Made by a program: the position numbers and the translations under genes. Below, in pieces: positions 24,606 through 38,489 of a DNA stretch of 64,000 bases. Under the pieces are notes generated by a model, which was not told the origin of the DNA, ran no database searches, and worked only from the letters and a program-made list of their open reading frames with translations. Origin of the DNA: Adiantum capillus-veneris (taxonomy: Eukaryota; Streptophyta; Polypodiopsida; Polypodiales; Pteridaceae); NCBI GenBank assembly GCA_014529385.2, contig CM043945.1, positions 140,904,241 through 140,968,240 on the forward strand, in the 5' to 3' direction. The number at the start of each line of letters is the position of its first letter. The stretch's first letter is position 1.

Positions 24606-25304
24606 CTATGTGCGAGTAAAGGTTAGATATATGCTTGTTGTGTGTGTGAGAGCTGAGAGGTCTCCACTGATCATTTGTGTCATCAATTCCTTCTTCTTTG
24701 ACAATTCAACCTTCGTTTGCATCAGCCCTTCAATCACTTCATAAGGCCCTTCACTTTCATCTTCAACCTCATTTGCAAATGCGACTACACCGGACTCTTG
24801 GATTCCTTTGTCCATCAAAAGAAATGCAACATCAGCATCCTCATCACTGCTGGTAGTACTATCACTATCCTCGTTAGACACTATGGAATAGTCTTCATCA
24901 CTAGACTCATCCTCATCTTCATAAAGCTCCTCCAATCGTTTCCTTGTGTCCATATTATATAGCTTCTTGGCACCTGTCTTTCCATAGAGGCTAATCGTAC
25001 CACATCGCCAATCTTGAATAGCTCCCACTGCACATAACCATGGTCTACCCAATATAATAGGATATGCTCCCAACCCCGCTGGCATCACATGAAAATCAAC
25101 CACTAACTTTGCATCATATGCTTCCACTTCTAAGCTCTTTACAACCCCAAACATTTTACTTTCTGATGGTCTGCCAATCTGATCCGAAAGCCTGACACCC
25201 CAGTCATTGTAAGACCCATCTTTTGAACGCATGAGTGTGTTATGACACATATTTGGGCTCCGCCATCCACATAACCTTGTCCCAAATTTTTTCTTTTTTG
25301 CCAC
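24606..25304 (-). pseudogene. Element F (gypsy) protease C-terminal half and acidic linker
   Basis: This 232-codon frame carries the C-terminal half of a retropepsin (GAYPIILGRPWL, then a Gln-Asp-Trp) followed by a Glu/Asp/Ser-rich linker, like the one after the protease of element A. It overlaps the preceding frame and is shifted relative to it. RT is not present downstream, so the element is truncated near 24.6 kb. Confidence 0.8.
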
Positions 25305-25879
25305 ACATCAACTATTGGGCAAATGTCTGGTAGCTCGTCCATTGCTAACACCTTTACTGAACCTCTCTCTGGCTCTTTCTCCATTGGGTTAACCATCCTC
25401 TTCCATTGTCGCTTTAGCTTAGGCACCATCTCTATAAGTTGCCCAAAAGTAACATCTGCCTTCCTGATTGTCAGATCCTCCTTCAAGTCATAGCTTAATT
25501 GCCCATCCCCTAGTGGAAAATCTGAAACATGAAACTTGTGATAAGCCCTCCTTTTCCTCTTGGCCTTGACATCCTCCGCTTCATGGCTTTTTCCCTTCTT
25601 CTTACTAGGACCTGGGGCACTTCTTCCTTCCTTGTCTTCTGTAGTCCTCTTCCCAATAGGCATCACTAATGCATCCTCTAGCTTTGAGGTCTTTCCCTTT
25701 TCCTCCTGGGATAATCCACTGGTTCCTTCCTCTCCCTTGATTTCGATGCCATAATCATTTGACCTAGTTAGCACCTGTCTTGGCAATGGATACATGTCTC
25801 CCACCATCCTTGGTGGCTTATCACATTGCGGACTAATGTGGCCCAACTCTCCGCAATGATAACATGTGGGCGTCTTCCT
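25139..25879 (-). pseudogene. Element F (gypsy) zinc knuckle and protease N-terminal half
   Basis: It is in frame with the gag frame upstream, separated from it by one TAG at 25880-25882. It opens with the knuckle CYHCGELGHISPQC (CX2CX4HX4C). A Lys-rich linker follows, then a block shared with element A (FPLGDGQLSYDL, KLKRQWKRMV), and then the protease start with a D-G-G active site (GYVDGGAQIC). The frame then shifts into the next piece. Confidence 0.8.
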
Positions 25880-26727
25880 CTATAACCTACCATTAGTTTG
25901 TCCAGCACCATTCTTGGGTTTTTCTTCACCTCTTGGCTGATTTGAAAACCTCCCTTGACCTCGATTATTTCCCACTTGACCTAGCATGTTTAGGCTGAGA
26001 TTCTTCATTAAATCTACCACTTGCCTCATGTCTTGCCTTAGGCCATCATCTTGCACTGCTGTAGTGACCACTGTTGGCATAACCTGAGGAGTAACAGAAA
26101 CCACTCGCTCATGATGAACCCCTGGCATGCGACCTTGTAAAGAGTCCATGATCTGAAATTCAGACCTCATGGGCAAAGACTCTACTCCTAATTGGCTCAT
26201 TTTCCTTAGCTTCCACTCTTTGTTCCTTGCCACCTCCAATGCATCTTCATATGTCCTAGGATTCTTTAGCTGCACTCTCCAACGTATATTCTCCCAAAGA
26301 CCAGCCAAGAACCTGTCCTTCTTCATCATGTCAGGTGGGGGTACTTGTGGTGCTAAGGCCTTGCACATCCACTCCCATGCCAATGAAAACTTACGTATGT
26401 ACGCATCTACTGGCTCACCTTCCTTTTGCTCTAAAGCCTTTACTTCTTGCCACACTTTGTCAGGATCTTCTATCTTCACAAACTCCACTTCCAACCCATG
26501 CCATAGTTTCTCTAACTCAACCTTACGCGTGGATCAGCCCCATGCAACTCCTCTTCAAATGCTTTGGACCAAGCTCATGCATCACTCTTCAAACAAATTT
26601 GGAGAAGACGTAACATCTGTGCCGGGTTATGAATCTGGTTGCTAATGCAGGCAACCTCCATCTTTTCCAAAAAGTCTTTCACATCTTCATCACTTCTTCC
26701 ATGAAACTCTGGATAAGAGAAAGCCAT
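25880..26727 (-). pseudogene. Element F (gypsy) gag
   Basis: A start codon at 26727 opens a capsid frame with YPEFHGRSDEDV and a Leu-rich block (MLRLLQICLKSDA). It is interrupted by an in-frame TGA near 26585 and a frameshift near 26530, and continues as a 204-codon open frame from 26494. That frame has WQEVKALEQKEGEPVDAYI, KFSLAWEWMC and DRFLAGLWENIRW, which follow the retrotransposon gag capsid pattern. It ends at TAG just before the zinc knuckle. Confidence 0.8.
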
Positions 26728-28930
26728 GGCTACCCAAGTTACGATGCTTTGAGAACCCCTTCAAACACACGTGCAAGAACCCAAAACTTTTGACTGACTC
26801 AATCCCCAAAAACTTCAATGGAGCTCAACTTTAGATAAGGACAAACACATGCACATCAAATGAGTTTTCATAGTTGATCATTGGAATTACAACAGACAAA
26901 GGACATTCTAGGATCTCTCTTAATCTTCTTGGCCCGAACATAAAGACTATGCGCTGTTGGAAAAAAATCTTCCTGGGCACATAAACATTTATCTGGATTC
27001 TTTGAGTTAAATGAAAAGGAGTGAATTGAGGGCCATTTTGATCATTAAAGCCAACCATGAAGCTCCCAAGAAGGCACACTTGACTTATCGTCTGATTTTG
27101 CCAAAATTTCAGCAGCATAACAACATAAATGGCTCAAAAGACCAAAAAACTAGCCATCACAACTTGGAAAAATTTTGGCAGAGTTTCCCCAGAAGTAGAG
27201 CAATAAGAACCCAAAATATAGACTGTATATGTATGCATAAACTGCCAACAATAAAACCCGAGCATCAAGTAGGACTCACTAGTACATAGCCTATGGCAAG
27301 GTCACAAAAAGGGTGATCCAGCTACCTGTATCACCGAAAGGATCTCCACATTTGAGAATCCCCCAGCTCAATAAAACCTCACGCTATCAACCCTCACACG
27401 AAGGCTTATGCAAATCTCGTATACTCAAGTCTCAGAAATGACTATCTTCCAGACTAAGTCTCAGAAATGGCTGGGACTGCCAAATTAAACCAAGTATGGC
27501 TCCACAAAGACGTACAATTGGCAAATTCCACAAGTAACGTACAATACCAACAGACAATGCGCTCAAACATGCGCCAAATGATGCATACCCATGGCATCTG
27601 CAAGTGACTCCACTATCAGTGTATCACTCTACTCTAGCTACCTGTACCTGTGTAAATTACCTGTACCTGCACCTGTAACCTGTAACGTGTAACCTGTAAC
27701 CTGTAATCCAGAATCTCGAAGCTTGAAGCTCGAAGCTCGAAGCAGAAGGTACTCGAAGAAGATCCTTCGTGGGGACGCCAAAAGAATGTGGGCGGGATGG
27801 AAACACACAGAATGCCTCTATAACGACCCGACATACACTCTTGGGATGATACACACACACACACACACTATGGGGCACCACTCGGCTTACACAACCCACC
27901 TGGCCGAGACAGGGAACACACCTATGGAGTGAGAGGAGAGAGACTACCCATTTACCCACTCCACACACAGAGAGACACACACACACACACCACCAAAAAA
28001 CTCAGCTAAAAAGAGGATAATTTCTGATGTTTAGATACAATTGAGCTTGGGACAACACCAATGGGGAAAATAGCTCACACAGTATGGGTAAAATAAGCCA
28101 GATACAATCACAAACTGGAGCAGAAGCTTCGCTCATAGGAGAAACTTACACAGCCAAAAAATCAGAAAAACAGTGAGGAATTTGGTAAAATGGACAGCGC
28201 CATCGCGTCCGGAACGGCCCAGAACCCCAGTTTACAATGTCAAAGTGCTCAAATCCGACCTCGAATGAGCAGTTTACGACCAAAATGAGCAAAAACACAG
28301 TTGCGGCTGTTCCTCTTCTTCTCTCCACGTTTTTTCTGGTCTTCTCTCTATTTTTTCAGTTCCCACACTTGGCTTTATTACTTGGGCACCCTTGGCCTTT
28401 TAGTTGACCTCAAATGGACCCTGAACAGACCTAAAACTGACCTCGCAGTGCATAGTTGTCACCCTGCTGCAGCCATCCGCACACCTGGCACTCAACTTTT
28501 TCCAATAATGCATCCCGCCACCACGTGAAGTGGCCCCAGAATATGGTCCTCATGATGACCTCTTTGCATAATTATCACAAGAAAACAACCACGTTGTGTC
28601 CGTACTTATCCACGTGCAAATATTGACCCCATTCGGCCTCCCGACGCCACTAGATGCCATCTGACGCACCTGCTTAGCTCATGTCGTCGGCCCGCGGATA
28701 GATTCCGCCAGAAGTTTTACGCTCTACTAACTCCTCATTATTATAGAAAACACACAATGGTACCGCTAATAGTGAAAATCGATGCACTATATACATGGTG
28801 TCCTACTTGTACACAGGTGGGCCCCATGTAACCACCTGGCTCTGGAAAATGGGCAACTCTTTATTTTATGCACCGTGCATGTGTATCCCTTGCTCCAAAA
28901 AACTCCTGACATCGCTATCCCATAGGTTGT
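26728..28930. other. Leader side of element F, non-coding
   Basis: Upstream of the element F gag and presumably leader or LTR. It carries short tandem arrays at about 27640-27745 (repeated 'acctgtaac', then repeated 'gctcgaa') and CA tracts near 27850 and 27975. I found no palindrome array here like those in A, B and C, and no PBS. Confidence 0.45.
27640..27745. repeat. Short tandem arrays of 'acctgtaac' and 'gctcgaa'
   Basis: Six or more imperfect copies of a 7-9 bp unit are followed by three to four copies of a 7-bp unit. They are visible by eye. Confidence 0.8.
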
Positions 28931-28944
28931 CCCTAAGGGGAACC

Positions 28945-30119
28945 CTATCCTAGCCCTCTCATAGATATCCTTTGCATGTTAGCCATCATGTCATTCATGC
29001 ACTTAAGCATGTCTTCTATAACATGGACATGAGCTACCACTGTTGGTCCTACTTGTGTTGGTACAATAGATGTGGCTTGCTCACTGTGTACATCCTTAGC
29101 AATGCTTTCCTCATTGAGGATTTTACAATTATCACTCAAGTCAATCATGTCTAGGCTACATGCTTCCCAAGTGGTATGTTTTTTTCTATACAAAATAGCA
29201 TGCAAGTCCTTGTTAAGTAATCCCTCTAAAAACTTGTGAGACAAGCCTCTCCTCGTTTGGGATATTCAACTTTGAAAATCTCTCAATATAATGTCTCATT
29301 TGACTCAACAATCTCTTACTATTTCTCCTTGTTTTTGTTTAAAGCTGTAGATTTGTGCCACAATGCTATTCTTGATTCCCATTTTCGAGCAAGCAATAAA
29401 AAATATCATCGCCAAAGTCGGTAGATCGGTTATTGATCTAGGAGGCATGGTCAGGAACCAAGTCAAAGTCTTGCCTTCTAAGGTCATTCCAAACCCCTAA
29501 AATTGTGCGTGAAAGTCTCTTATGCATTCAGCTCTCGCAACTTGTATGAAGCTTGCTAAGTGTTCATATAGATCCCTGACCCACTTTATTTTTTGACCCA
29601 TTTTTGAAAATCTGCTGGTCTAACTCTGCAATTTTGTTTTGTACCCGCTCTTCTGGCTGGTTTTTCCCCATGAGGCCTTCAAACCAGCTATTTGGTAGGT
29701 GTGACTCATGTGGACCTCTCCTCGTCCTAGTGTCACTGACTCTTCCCCAGTTGAGAAGGTTTTTGCATCTCTACTTGTGTATTCATCATTGAGGTGATTG
29801 CCTTTGGCTGTGCTTCCTCTCTGATTGACCATGCTATCATAGGCTCCTTCATTTGACCCCATGTTCTATTTAGTTTCAGGTATTATCCCCGTAATAAATT
29901 CTTAGATTGAATGTGTCCTTGGTATTTGGTCTATTCAAATTCCTTTGGAGTCATCATAACAAAATCATTGTTATAACAATCCTTAAAGAGGTGAGTAAGA
30001 AGTTGTGTTGAGCCCTTATCTTTTGTCTTGAAAATATACATGATTTTCAAGGGTTTCAACCGCCCTGGTTTGGCACGAGAAGTCCAAATCATGTTTGTGA
30101 CATTGTTGGCTTCCCACAA
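28945..30119 (-). pseudogene. Element E (gypsy) gag relic
   Basis: The pieces in minus-strand order are 29931-30119, 29620-29862, 29305-29487 (LEGKTLTWFL, then SFKQKQGEIV) and 28945-29244 (FLEGLLNKDLH, then KKHTTWEAC). The LTWF and YxFKQ blocks match the gag capsid domain of element B (TTLTWFQPL, IYAFKQRE). At least three frame changes separate the pieces. No protease or pol is attached. Confidence 0.7.
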
Positions 30120-31006
30120 TAGACTCCAAGCCTAGGGTTGTCAGTGGGTATACGCTTTAAAACTTTAGTGTCTATCAAATCATATCCCTCTAACTCTAGC
30201 ACATGTGATCCTTCCTTTACAACTTTGTTTGGAACTAGAGTTTCAACTTTCAAACCCTATCTATCTACCAAGTTATTTCATCCCATTTTGATCCATGTAG
30301 AAAATATCTTCTTTGTTTGTCATGATCTCCTCTTGAAATTCAACAGTATGGTTGTCTACCTTATGACAAATTCCTCGTTAGAATCCAAATAAATTAGGGC
30401 ATTATACTTCCTAGTCTTAAAGAAGGTCAGAATGTGCTTGAACTTGAGTGAGGACTTTGTTTTTGATTGAGTAAAAAAAGAAGACATATTAGAACTTGAG
30501 TCGGAGTAAGTGTCTGATCATGACACCTCTTCCTCTATAGTCTCTAAAGGTCTCCCTTGGTTTATGCTCTCTTTCGTGGATGCTCTACTCCTATTTTCTC
30601 CCAATGTGCTAAGATTTCCCAACACTCTACCGGATCTTAAGTTCATATATGGACTCAAATAACTTAGTTGAACATATAATTCAAACCTGGAAAAATGCCT
30701 TTCATTTCGTGTCTAGTCCTTTTTTCCTACCAAGATGCGATTTCCTGCACATCAACACTTCAAACCATATGTGATTCCACAATTGTCAATCTTAAGTCAT
30801 AAACTACATAACAATCCTTGCTACCAATTACCGGATACACTACTCATACATATACATATTAAAAGAAATCAAAGTGCAAGGGAATGATTTTTGGGTCTGT
30901 AGTGAAAATTATCGTTGAAATGTGCCCTTCTATCTCAAATTAACAAAGCCAACACAACTTCCTTGTGCAAGATTCATCTTGATTCAACACTGCAACTCTT
31001 TTTCTT
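30120..31006. other. Possible N-terminal gag remnant of element E, otherwise non-coding
   Basis: Around 30260-30480 the minus strand still gives short peptide-like stretches that could precede the gag pieces below, but they are too broken to name. Confidence 0.3.
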
Positions 31007-31021
31007 GGGGGGGGGGGGGGG

Positions 31022-32746
<1,725 letters not shown>

Positions 32747-33582
32747 GAGGGTCTACTATGAGCTCCATCATTGTGGCGATCATTTGAGCAAGATGCAAGG
32801 TTTTGCTAGGCATGCTGACTAATTTTAGTGATTGCCAATATTGAATTAAAAAATATGAAACCAAGGAATCTATGAGCTTGCATACAACTATCCAGGATCA
32901 TGTGCATCTACCAAGGCATGTTCGCCACTTGCTGGACCTTATTAACTTTCCTTGCATGTCACTCACAATAAGCTATGCTTCAAGTAAACTTCTGAAGATC
33001 AGGGTTGGCATAGATCCTTCATAAGGCTGAATGTGGCAGTTAGTGCACAAAATCGTTAGCAACGTGTATAAAGAGAGTGCAATAGAGTTCCTCGAGAAGT
33101 TTTTGCATATGTTTTTTTTCCAGTTGATTGGGTTGTTTGACCCATAATGGACCACACATGTGAATGTGCCATGACGGATCAAGCAACCCTCTTAATTTAT
33201 GTGAATAGACATTGAATGGTACTATGAGCATTAGTGTTTTTGAAGTAATTTGGTTTGAAGGTAGGAGAAGCCATCAAGCAAACAACATATGATAGTGTTT
33301 AAGGAAATTGTCAATCCACACCTACAGTAGGGGCGCAAGCGCAATGCTAGGTGTCATTGCATAATGAGTTGCTCACATAGCTAGATGAGAAGTTGCCACG
33401 TCCGATGGTGGAGTCTCAAGCTATATTGGTAGTGAAACTATGTGGTGGGCATGCTATTGATGGCCAGGCCTAGATCTTGGTAAGTATGATGCTGCTGCTC
33501 ACATGCTAGGGCATGTGATTGGCTATAGCACTAGTAGCGGCAACACATTAGTGAAATAAAAATCCAAGCGAGAAAGCGATCG

Positions 33583-33585
<3 letters not shown>
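32747..33585. other. Non-coding interval
   Basis: No domain recognised. Part of 33240-33540 reads like decayed coding or LTR sequence but has no identifiable block. Confidence 0.4.

Positions 33586-33650
<65 letters not shown>
33586..33650. repeat. (GA)n microsatellite
   Basis: 65 bp of uninterrupted GA. Confidence 0.95.
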
Positions 33651-33654
<4 letters not shown>

Positions 33655-33871
33655 CAAACCCATGCACACGTACCATCTTTGCCCATATCTCAAGATCCTC
33701 CCCCTAAAATGACAGAGAGCAATGTTACTCGTGCCTCCTTGGTAGATTTTTGGCTTGCTACTTTCATCATTCCTCTTTTTCTTCCTTGCTAAGTTCCTAG
33801 CTTGCCTTCAACGTTTGTCCAATTTCTTCCCTATCTTCATCCACCAACTTGCATTTTTTGCTTACTCTTGG

Positions 33872-33872
<1 letters not shown>

Positions 33873-33967
<95 letters not shown>
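33873..33967. repeat. (TG)n(AG)n compound microsatellite
   Basis: About 42 bp of TG run straight into about 53 bp of AG. The overlapping open frames on both strands are simple-repeat artefacts. Confidence 0.95.
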
Positions 33968-33969
<2 letters not shown>

Positions 33970-35605
33970 TCTTTAAAGCGAACATGATCACTCATAGAAA
34001 ATACTTTTGGGGTGACACTTAAGTACCATGTCAATTGTCATGTTTCCAGATCACATGCTCCATGTGTTGCAAACAAAATTGTTGGGACAAAGAGGCTCGG
34101 GCATAGTAGGGATGCGAAAAGATGAATATGTCAGGGAAATATTGATACTGCACTAAAATGACATGTGGAAAACACATTAGATGCAAAGGAAAATTTGATG
34201 CAATTTACATCAAGGGGACCAATTCATAGAGGATTCTCTGAAGTATCTAGAATTCTCCTCCCACTCCAAGGTTGAAGCTACTTTGTTAAACTTTCATGCT
34301 AGCTCTGGCAAGTGCAACCTCCAAGCTGCCATAATCCTGTCTTGCATTGTGGATTTCTTCCATGTGCCCCCTTTTGAGGCAAGATTTTCTTCATTCTATC
34401 ATATCCCATGCCATGATAGCCCAATCCTATTTTTGGTCCATCAAAGAGACAACTCATTTGGTGCACAAAGCTTTTGCACATGGGGTTAGTAATCCCACTT
34501 CCGCCTTGAGTCTTTGGTCTCACTACCCATTCTATTAATGGTCTTGAAATTAATGATAGTCATGGAAAAGATTGAACACTTGAAGAGTTTGTGAAAATTT
34601 AGAGAAATTTCTCACATTTCTAGGAAACCTAAAGGATCTCAAGGTTGATTATTCGTTGTTGTTACCAAAGGAAGCTGAGATAATTCGAGCCCAAACGAGT
34701 GCAACTGCTCTAGCCCTCCTTGAAATACCAATGATGGGCTTCATGTGTAGTGTGACCATGACATGGTATGGTAAAATTATCCCATGTAACAAATTATCCC
34801 TCACTAAGAGGTGGTACCTTATCTTATATCTATATTAAAAACACAATTTTATGCTCAACATGGATGCAAATGCATGTAGCCACATGATCTAGTCTCTCAC
34901 CAACACATCTACGTGGAGGGTTTTGCAACAATTTATGGAGGGTCATCAAAACTCCAGGCTGGCTACCACCCAGACATCAACACTCACCCTCACAAAGCCA
35001 AGGTGGTGCACTCAGGATCATATCTTAGAGACATCTTGAATTTTGGAACAATGCCTTGGCTCTCCACCTCCTCTCATGGACAATGCCATCCACACCAACC
35101 GAATCATCATTGGGTATTATCCGAAAGACCTCGCAGCCCAAGAGGTGGCACAACCCAAGAGAAGCTCTATCATAATAACTAATATCTAATTATCCTAAAT
35201 AATTTTCTCATGTTAAACTGATCATTTAATATGGGAAGTACGAGGGGAGAAAAAGCTAGAATATTGGTTAAGCTGGGAGACTGGCCAAAATAGGGATCCA
35301 AAGGACGGAAAATAGGGATCCAAAGGGGCGGGGCATCTGCAAAAGAGAAATGTGCATCAATGGGCTTCAAAGACTCTAAGGTTCATCCCATTAAGAATTC
35401 CAAAATGCTAAGGTTCCAAAATTCAATGAAAAGTCCAATGGTCAAACCTTAGGGAAATTGGATGCCTTTGGAAGACTTAAAAGTCTTTGCAAATCCCTAG
35501 ATGGCAGGGGGTGAGTCCTAAAGGTAGGGAAAGAGAGAGAAGAGGTAGAGAACACTCTCACACACTTACACAAAGGGCATAGTGGACACATGTGAGCTCC
35601 CTAAC
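33968..35605. other. Non-coding interval
   Basis: No recognised domain. A unit 'aaaatagggatccaaagg' occurs twice at about 35289-35327. Confidence 0.4.
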
Positions 35606-35960
35606 CCAATTGCCCCCAAGATGTATTCAAATCCTATTGGATGGCCATAGCGGTGGACCAATGAGAATTAGGCTAGAGTAATTTTAGTTTAATTCATTTA
35701 AGAAACACTTGATAAAAGAACCAATAGAAATTAACCTCTCTAGAAGACTATTGGACAATCTCCCAAGGGGTCCAATGAGCATTCAACAGCCCAATGGATT
35801 TCCTGATTCCTATTGGCCAGAAGACTAAAGGGTCCAATGAGAGATTAATTGGTTTGTTTAATTACCTAAAGCTCTCACAAAAGGGGAAAAGGGGACACAG
35901 GTCAGAAGGCTAGCCATTATGCTTCTAAATTCTTATTGGCTAAGCCTGGCATGAGCCAAT
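35606..35960. promoter_or_regulatory. Dense cluster of CCAAT boxes
   Basis: Twelve CCAAT pentamers on either strand lie within 355 bp: forward at 35606, 35658, 35721, 35772, 35791, 35834 and 35956; reverse (ATTGG) at 35636, 35750, 35812, 35848 and 35935. Fewer than one is expected by chance at this length. Several sit in a recurring context ('ccaatgaga', 'cctattgg'), so this may be a degenerate minisatellite. CCAAT is the NF-Y site; a promoter or enhancer role is inference. Confidence 0.6.
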
Positions 35961-36282
35961 GGGGCGCCAACATGAGCAAAATGCAAGAGGGATCGACCAA
36001 GAGAGAGAGAGGGGGCTGATTTAGGCAAGGCATTATCACACACACACTCACACAATCTCATGTGTGAAGCAAAGAAGGCTCTCTCTCCTTCTCAAGCTTT
36101 AATGGAAAGCTCATCATCTACTCCAATCTTGTGAGAAGGGAGGCCTACACCAACAACTCTTGGCTTTGTGATGCAAATCCAACAAAGAGCCAAGCTCCAA
36201 TGCATGCTCATCTCCTCTACCACGGGGGTGCCATTGCAGAGAGTTGCAGAGCAGGAGAGCCACCAACGAGGGTGGACGATAA

Positions 36283-37908
36283 TCAAAAAGCGAGGTACAT
36301 CATCACCTCCACAACCATTTCTTCTTCATTTTCATATCTCTCTCTAGAAAGAATATCAGAAACTAGATTGTCTTTATTTGCAATATGCTTATATTCTAGA
36401 TTTAAGGAGTTTACGTAGGCAATCCATCTCAGCATAGCAATGTCAAGAGTTGAGGAGCTTGTGATCATTACAAGAAGGGGTAAACAATTAGTCTCCACTA
36501 TTATATTTGCAAATATCAGATACTCTTTCTCACACTTTAGTGATGTGACTGCTACCCATATTTCCCTTTTTCACCTGCAGATAATTGCATTGACAAGCAC
36601 TTATGAATTATGCTCCAAATCTCACCACATATCGCTTGTCATCATCATCATCTTTCCCAATTGCCCATCCAATTCATGTGGGGCTAGTATCTATTGTCAC
36701 AATCACATGCCTTCCATAATCATAGTTTTCCTTTCTCAAATTTGGAGACATAAGAAAATATTCTTTAATTTCATCATGGCATGTGCATGCATTTCTTCCC
36801 ATTGGAATTTCTGGTTCTTTCTCAACAGTTGATACAAAGCTTCTTCTACAGGCGCATAATGTGGAATCCAGATAACATAAACCACACATGCACCCAGGAA
36901 CCTTTGAGCCTTAGTCACATTTATACATCTATCTTTCACTCTTTGAATTACATCGATCTTTGCAGGAGAAGGATTTCTACCATGTGGACCGCACATATGT
37001 CCTACAATAAGAGCTTAATTCACACCAAAAAATGACTTTTTCTCGGACAACATAAGGTTAACTTCTTCCAGCCTTGACAAGATCTTATCACAACCATTGA
37101 TATTATTTGACACATACTTGCACTACATCACATCCTTGGATTGACACATCATTGAGAAAGGGCATCATAGCTTGAGGTATGAAGTCACGTAGGACTTTGT
37201 TCATACAATTCATCATATGAAGCTAAATTAGTCGCTCCGTGCACATCCTCACAAAACCCTAAGGTGTTCTCATGGTAGTCAAATACCTCCTTTCCATTGC
37301 TAGTTGGAGCTGATCAAACCCTGAGTAAAAAACCCCCACAAAATATATTTCCCTTCCTATAAATGCCTCTACAAACTCATCTACAATTGGCCATGTACCC
37401 ACATCTATAATTGCGACCTTCGTCACACAGGTTGCATATCTTGGATAAAGCGTAATGAGATATTTTTCTTTTGAATTGTGAGCCAATTGTTTGAATATGG
37501 AGCACAACAAGGATCCAAAATACCCATATGGATCTTTTTATTTAGTAACTCAATGAGTTTTATTAAAGAAGCCTTTGGAACTAGAATGGGCTACAAGTCC
37601 CAAGGTACATGAGGGATAGTGAAGATTACCATAAGAGCAACAATGGAAGGATCGACACACCCTATCTCATGTGGCGCAAATGAAAAATCCTTTGCATTCT
37701 TGGCAAGCATGTCCTCAGAGCATACCTTTTCAACTTCTATCAAAATTTCCTGGAAACTGGTCTTTAACTCCTTCAAAGAATCCTTTGTTAACTTATGCCC
37801 AATATTGCTCGAGTCACAAAGCCTAGGTTGCAAAGCAACTTGTTTTATCTTATTTGTGCAATCTTTTGGTAGAGCTTCTTGCAGCTCCATGTGATAGCAA
37901 CAATCCAA
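36283..37908 (-). pseudogene. Ty3/gypsy pol relic (RT, RNase H)
   Basis: In minus-strand order: 37591-37908 is an RT N-terminal flank (FAPHEIGCVDPSIVALMV, IPHVPWDL). 37259-37510 is RT with GTWPIVDEFVEAF, FYSGFDQLQLAME and TTMRTP. About 37060-37250 carries the active-site region, reading FLND where F-x-DD is expected. 36736-36996 is the RT thumb with KAQRFLGACV and WIPHYAPVEEALYQLL. 36283-36498 is the RNase H end with MLRWIAYVNSLNLEYKHI and LVSDILSRE. All the pieces are frameshifted against each other. It differs in sequence from elements A and B, so it is another gypsy lineage. Confidence 0.8.
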
Positions 37909-38049
37909 AGTAAAAACATGAATCCATTGGTAGATTTATGATTGTATGTGCTACCAATCTAACGTGCATCTGTGTAACCATAGAGATAAAACTCTATATC
38001 ATGCCTATAAAAGAGTGAATAATCCAAAGTAGCACTTACATAGCGCAAT

Positions 38050-38450
38050 GTGTGCAGCTAAGTGTGGTTTCTTAGGAGACTGCATAAAGTGACTCATTAG
38101 TCCAATTGTGTAGCTCAGCCACAATTCTCCCATACCAGGATCTAGATGCTTGCTTCAGCTTATACATTGCTTTCTTCAACCTACTTACAAGTTTACATAG
38201 ATTCATATTTGCATATCCTTGTGGTTGTTCCATATACATAACATCCTCCAAGTCTCCATTCAAAAATGCATTCTTTACATCCATTCGTCTCAACACCCAT
38301 CCTAATGTTGCAGCCATTATAATAAACACACAAATGGTAACCATCTTGGCTATGAGGCTAAATGTCTCCTCATAATCAACCCCATAAGTTTGTGCATATC
38401 CTTTGGCCACAATCCTAGCCTTGTACCTCTTCATAGTACCATCAATATTA
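38050..38450 (-). pseudogene. Ty1/copia reverse transcriptase fragment
   Basis: A 120-codon frame with YKARIVAKGYAQ, DYEETFS, MDVKNAFLNGDLEDVMYMEQP and KLKQASRSWY, the diagnostic copia RT blocks. It abuts element D at about 38460, so one of the two interrupted the other. No other copia domain is attached. Confidence 0.85.
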
Positions 38451-38489
38451 TGCTTTATTTAGCCACCCAAGAAGCCAACAGAAGGTTAG

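Noticed and set aside
26169..26645. 158-codon plus-strand frame at 26.2-26.6 kb
   Set aside because: Antisense to the gag of element F, which has recognisable capsid blocks.
33755..34034. Open frames over the (TG)n(AG)n tract
   Set aside because: Simple-repeat translation with no other content.
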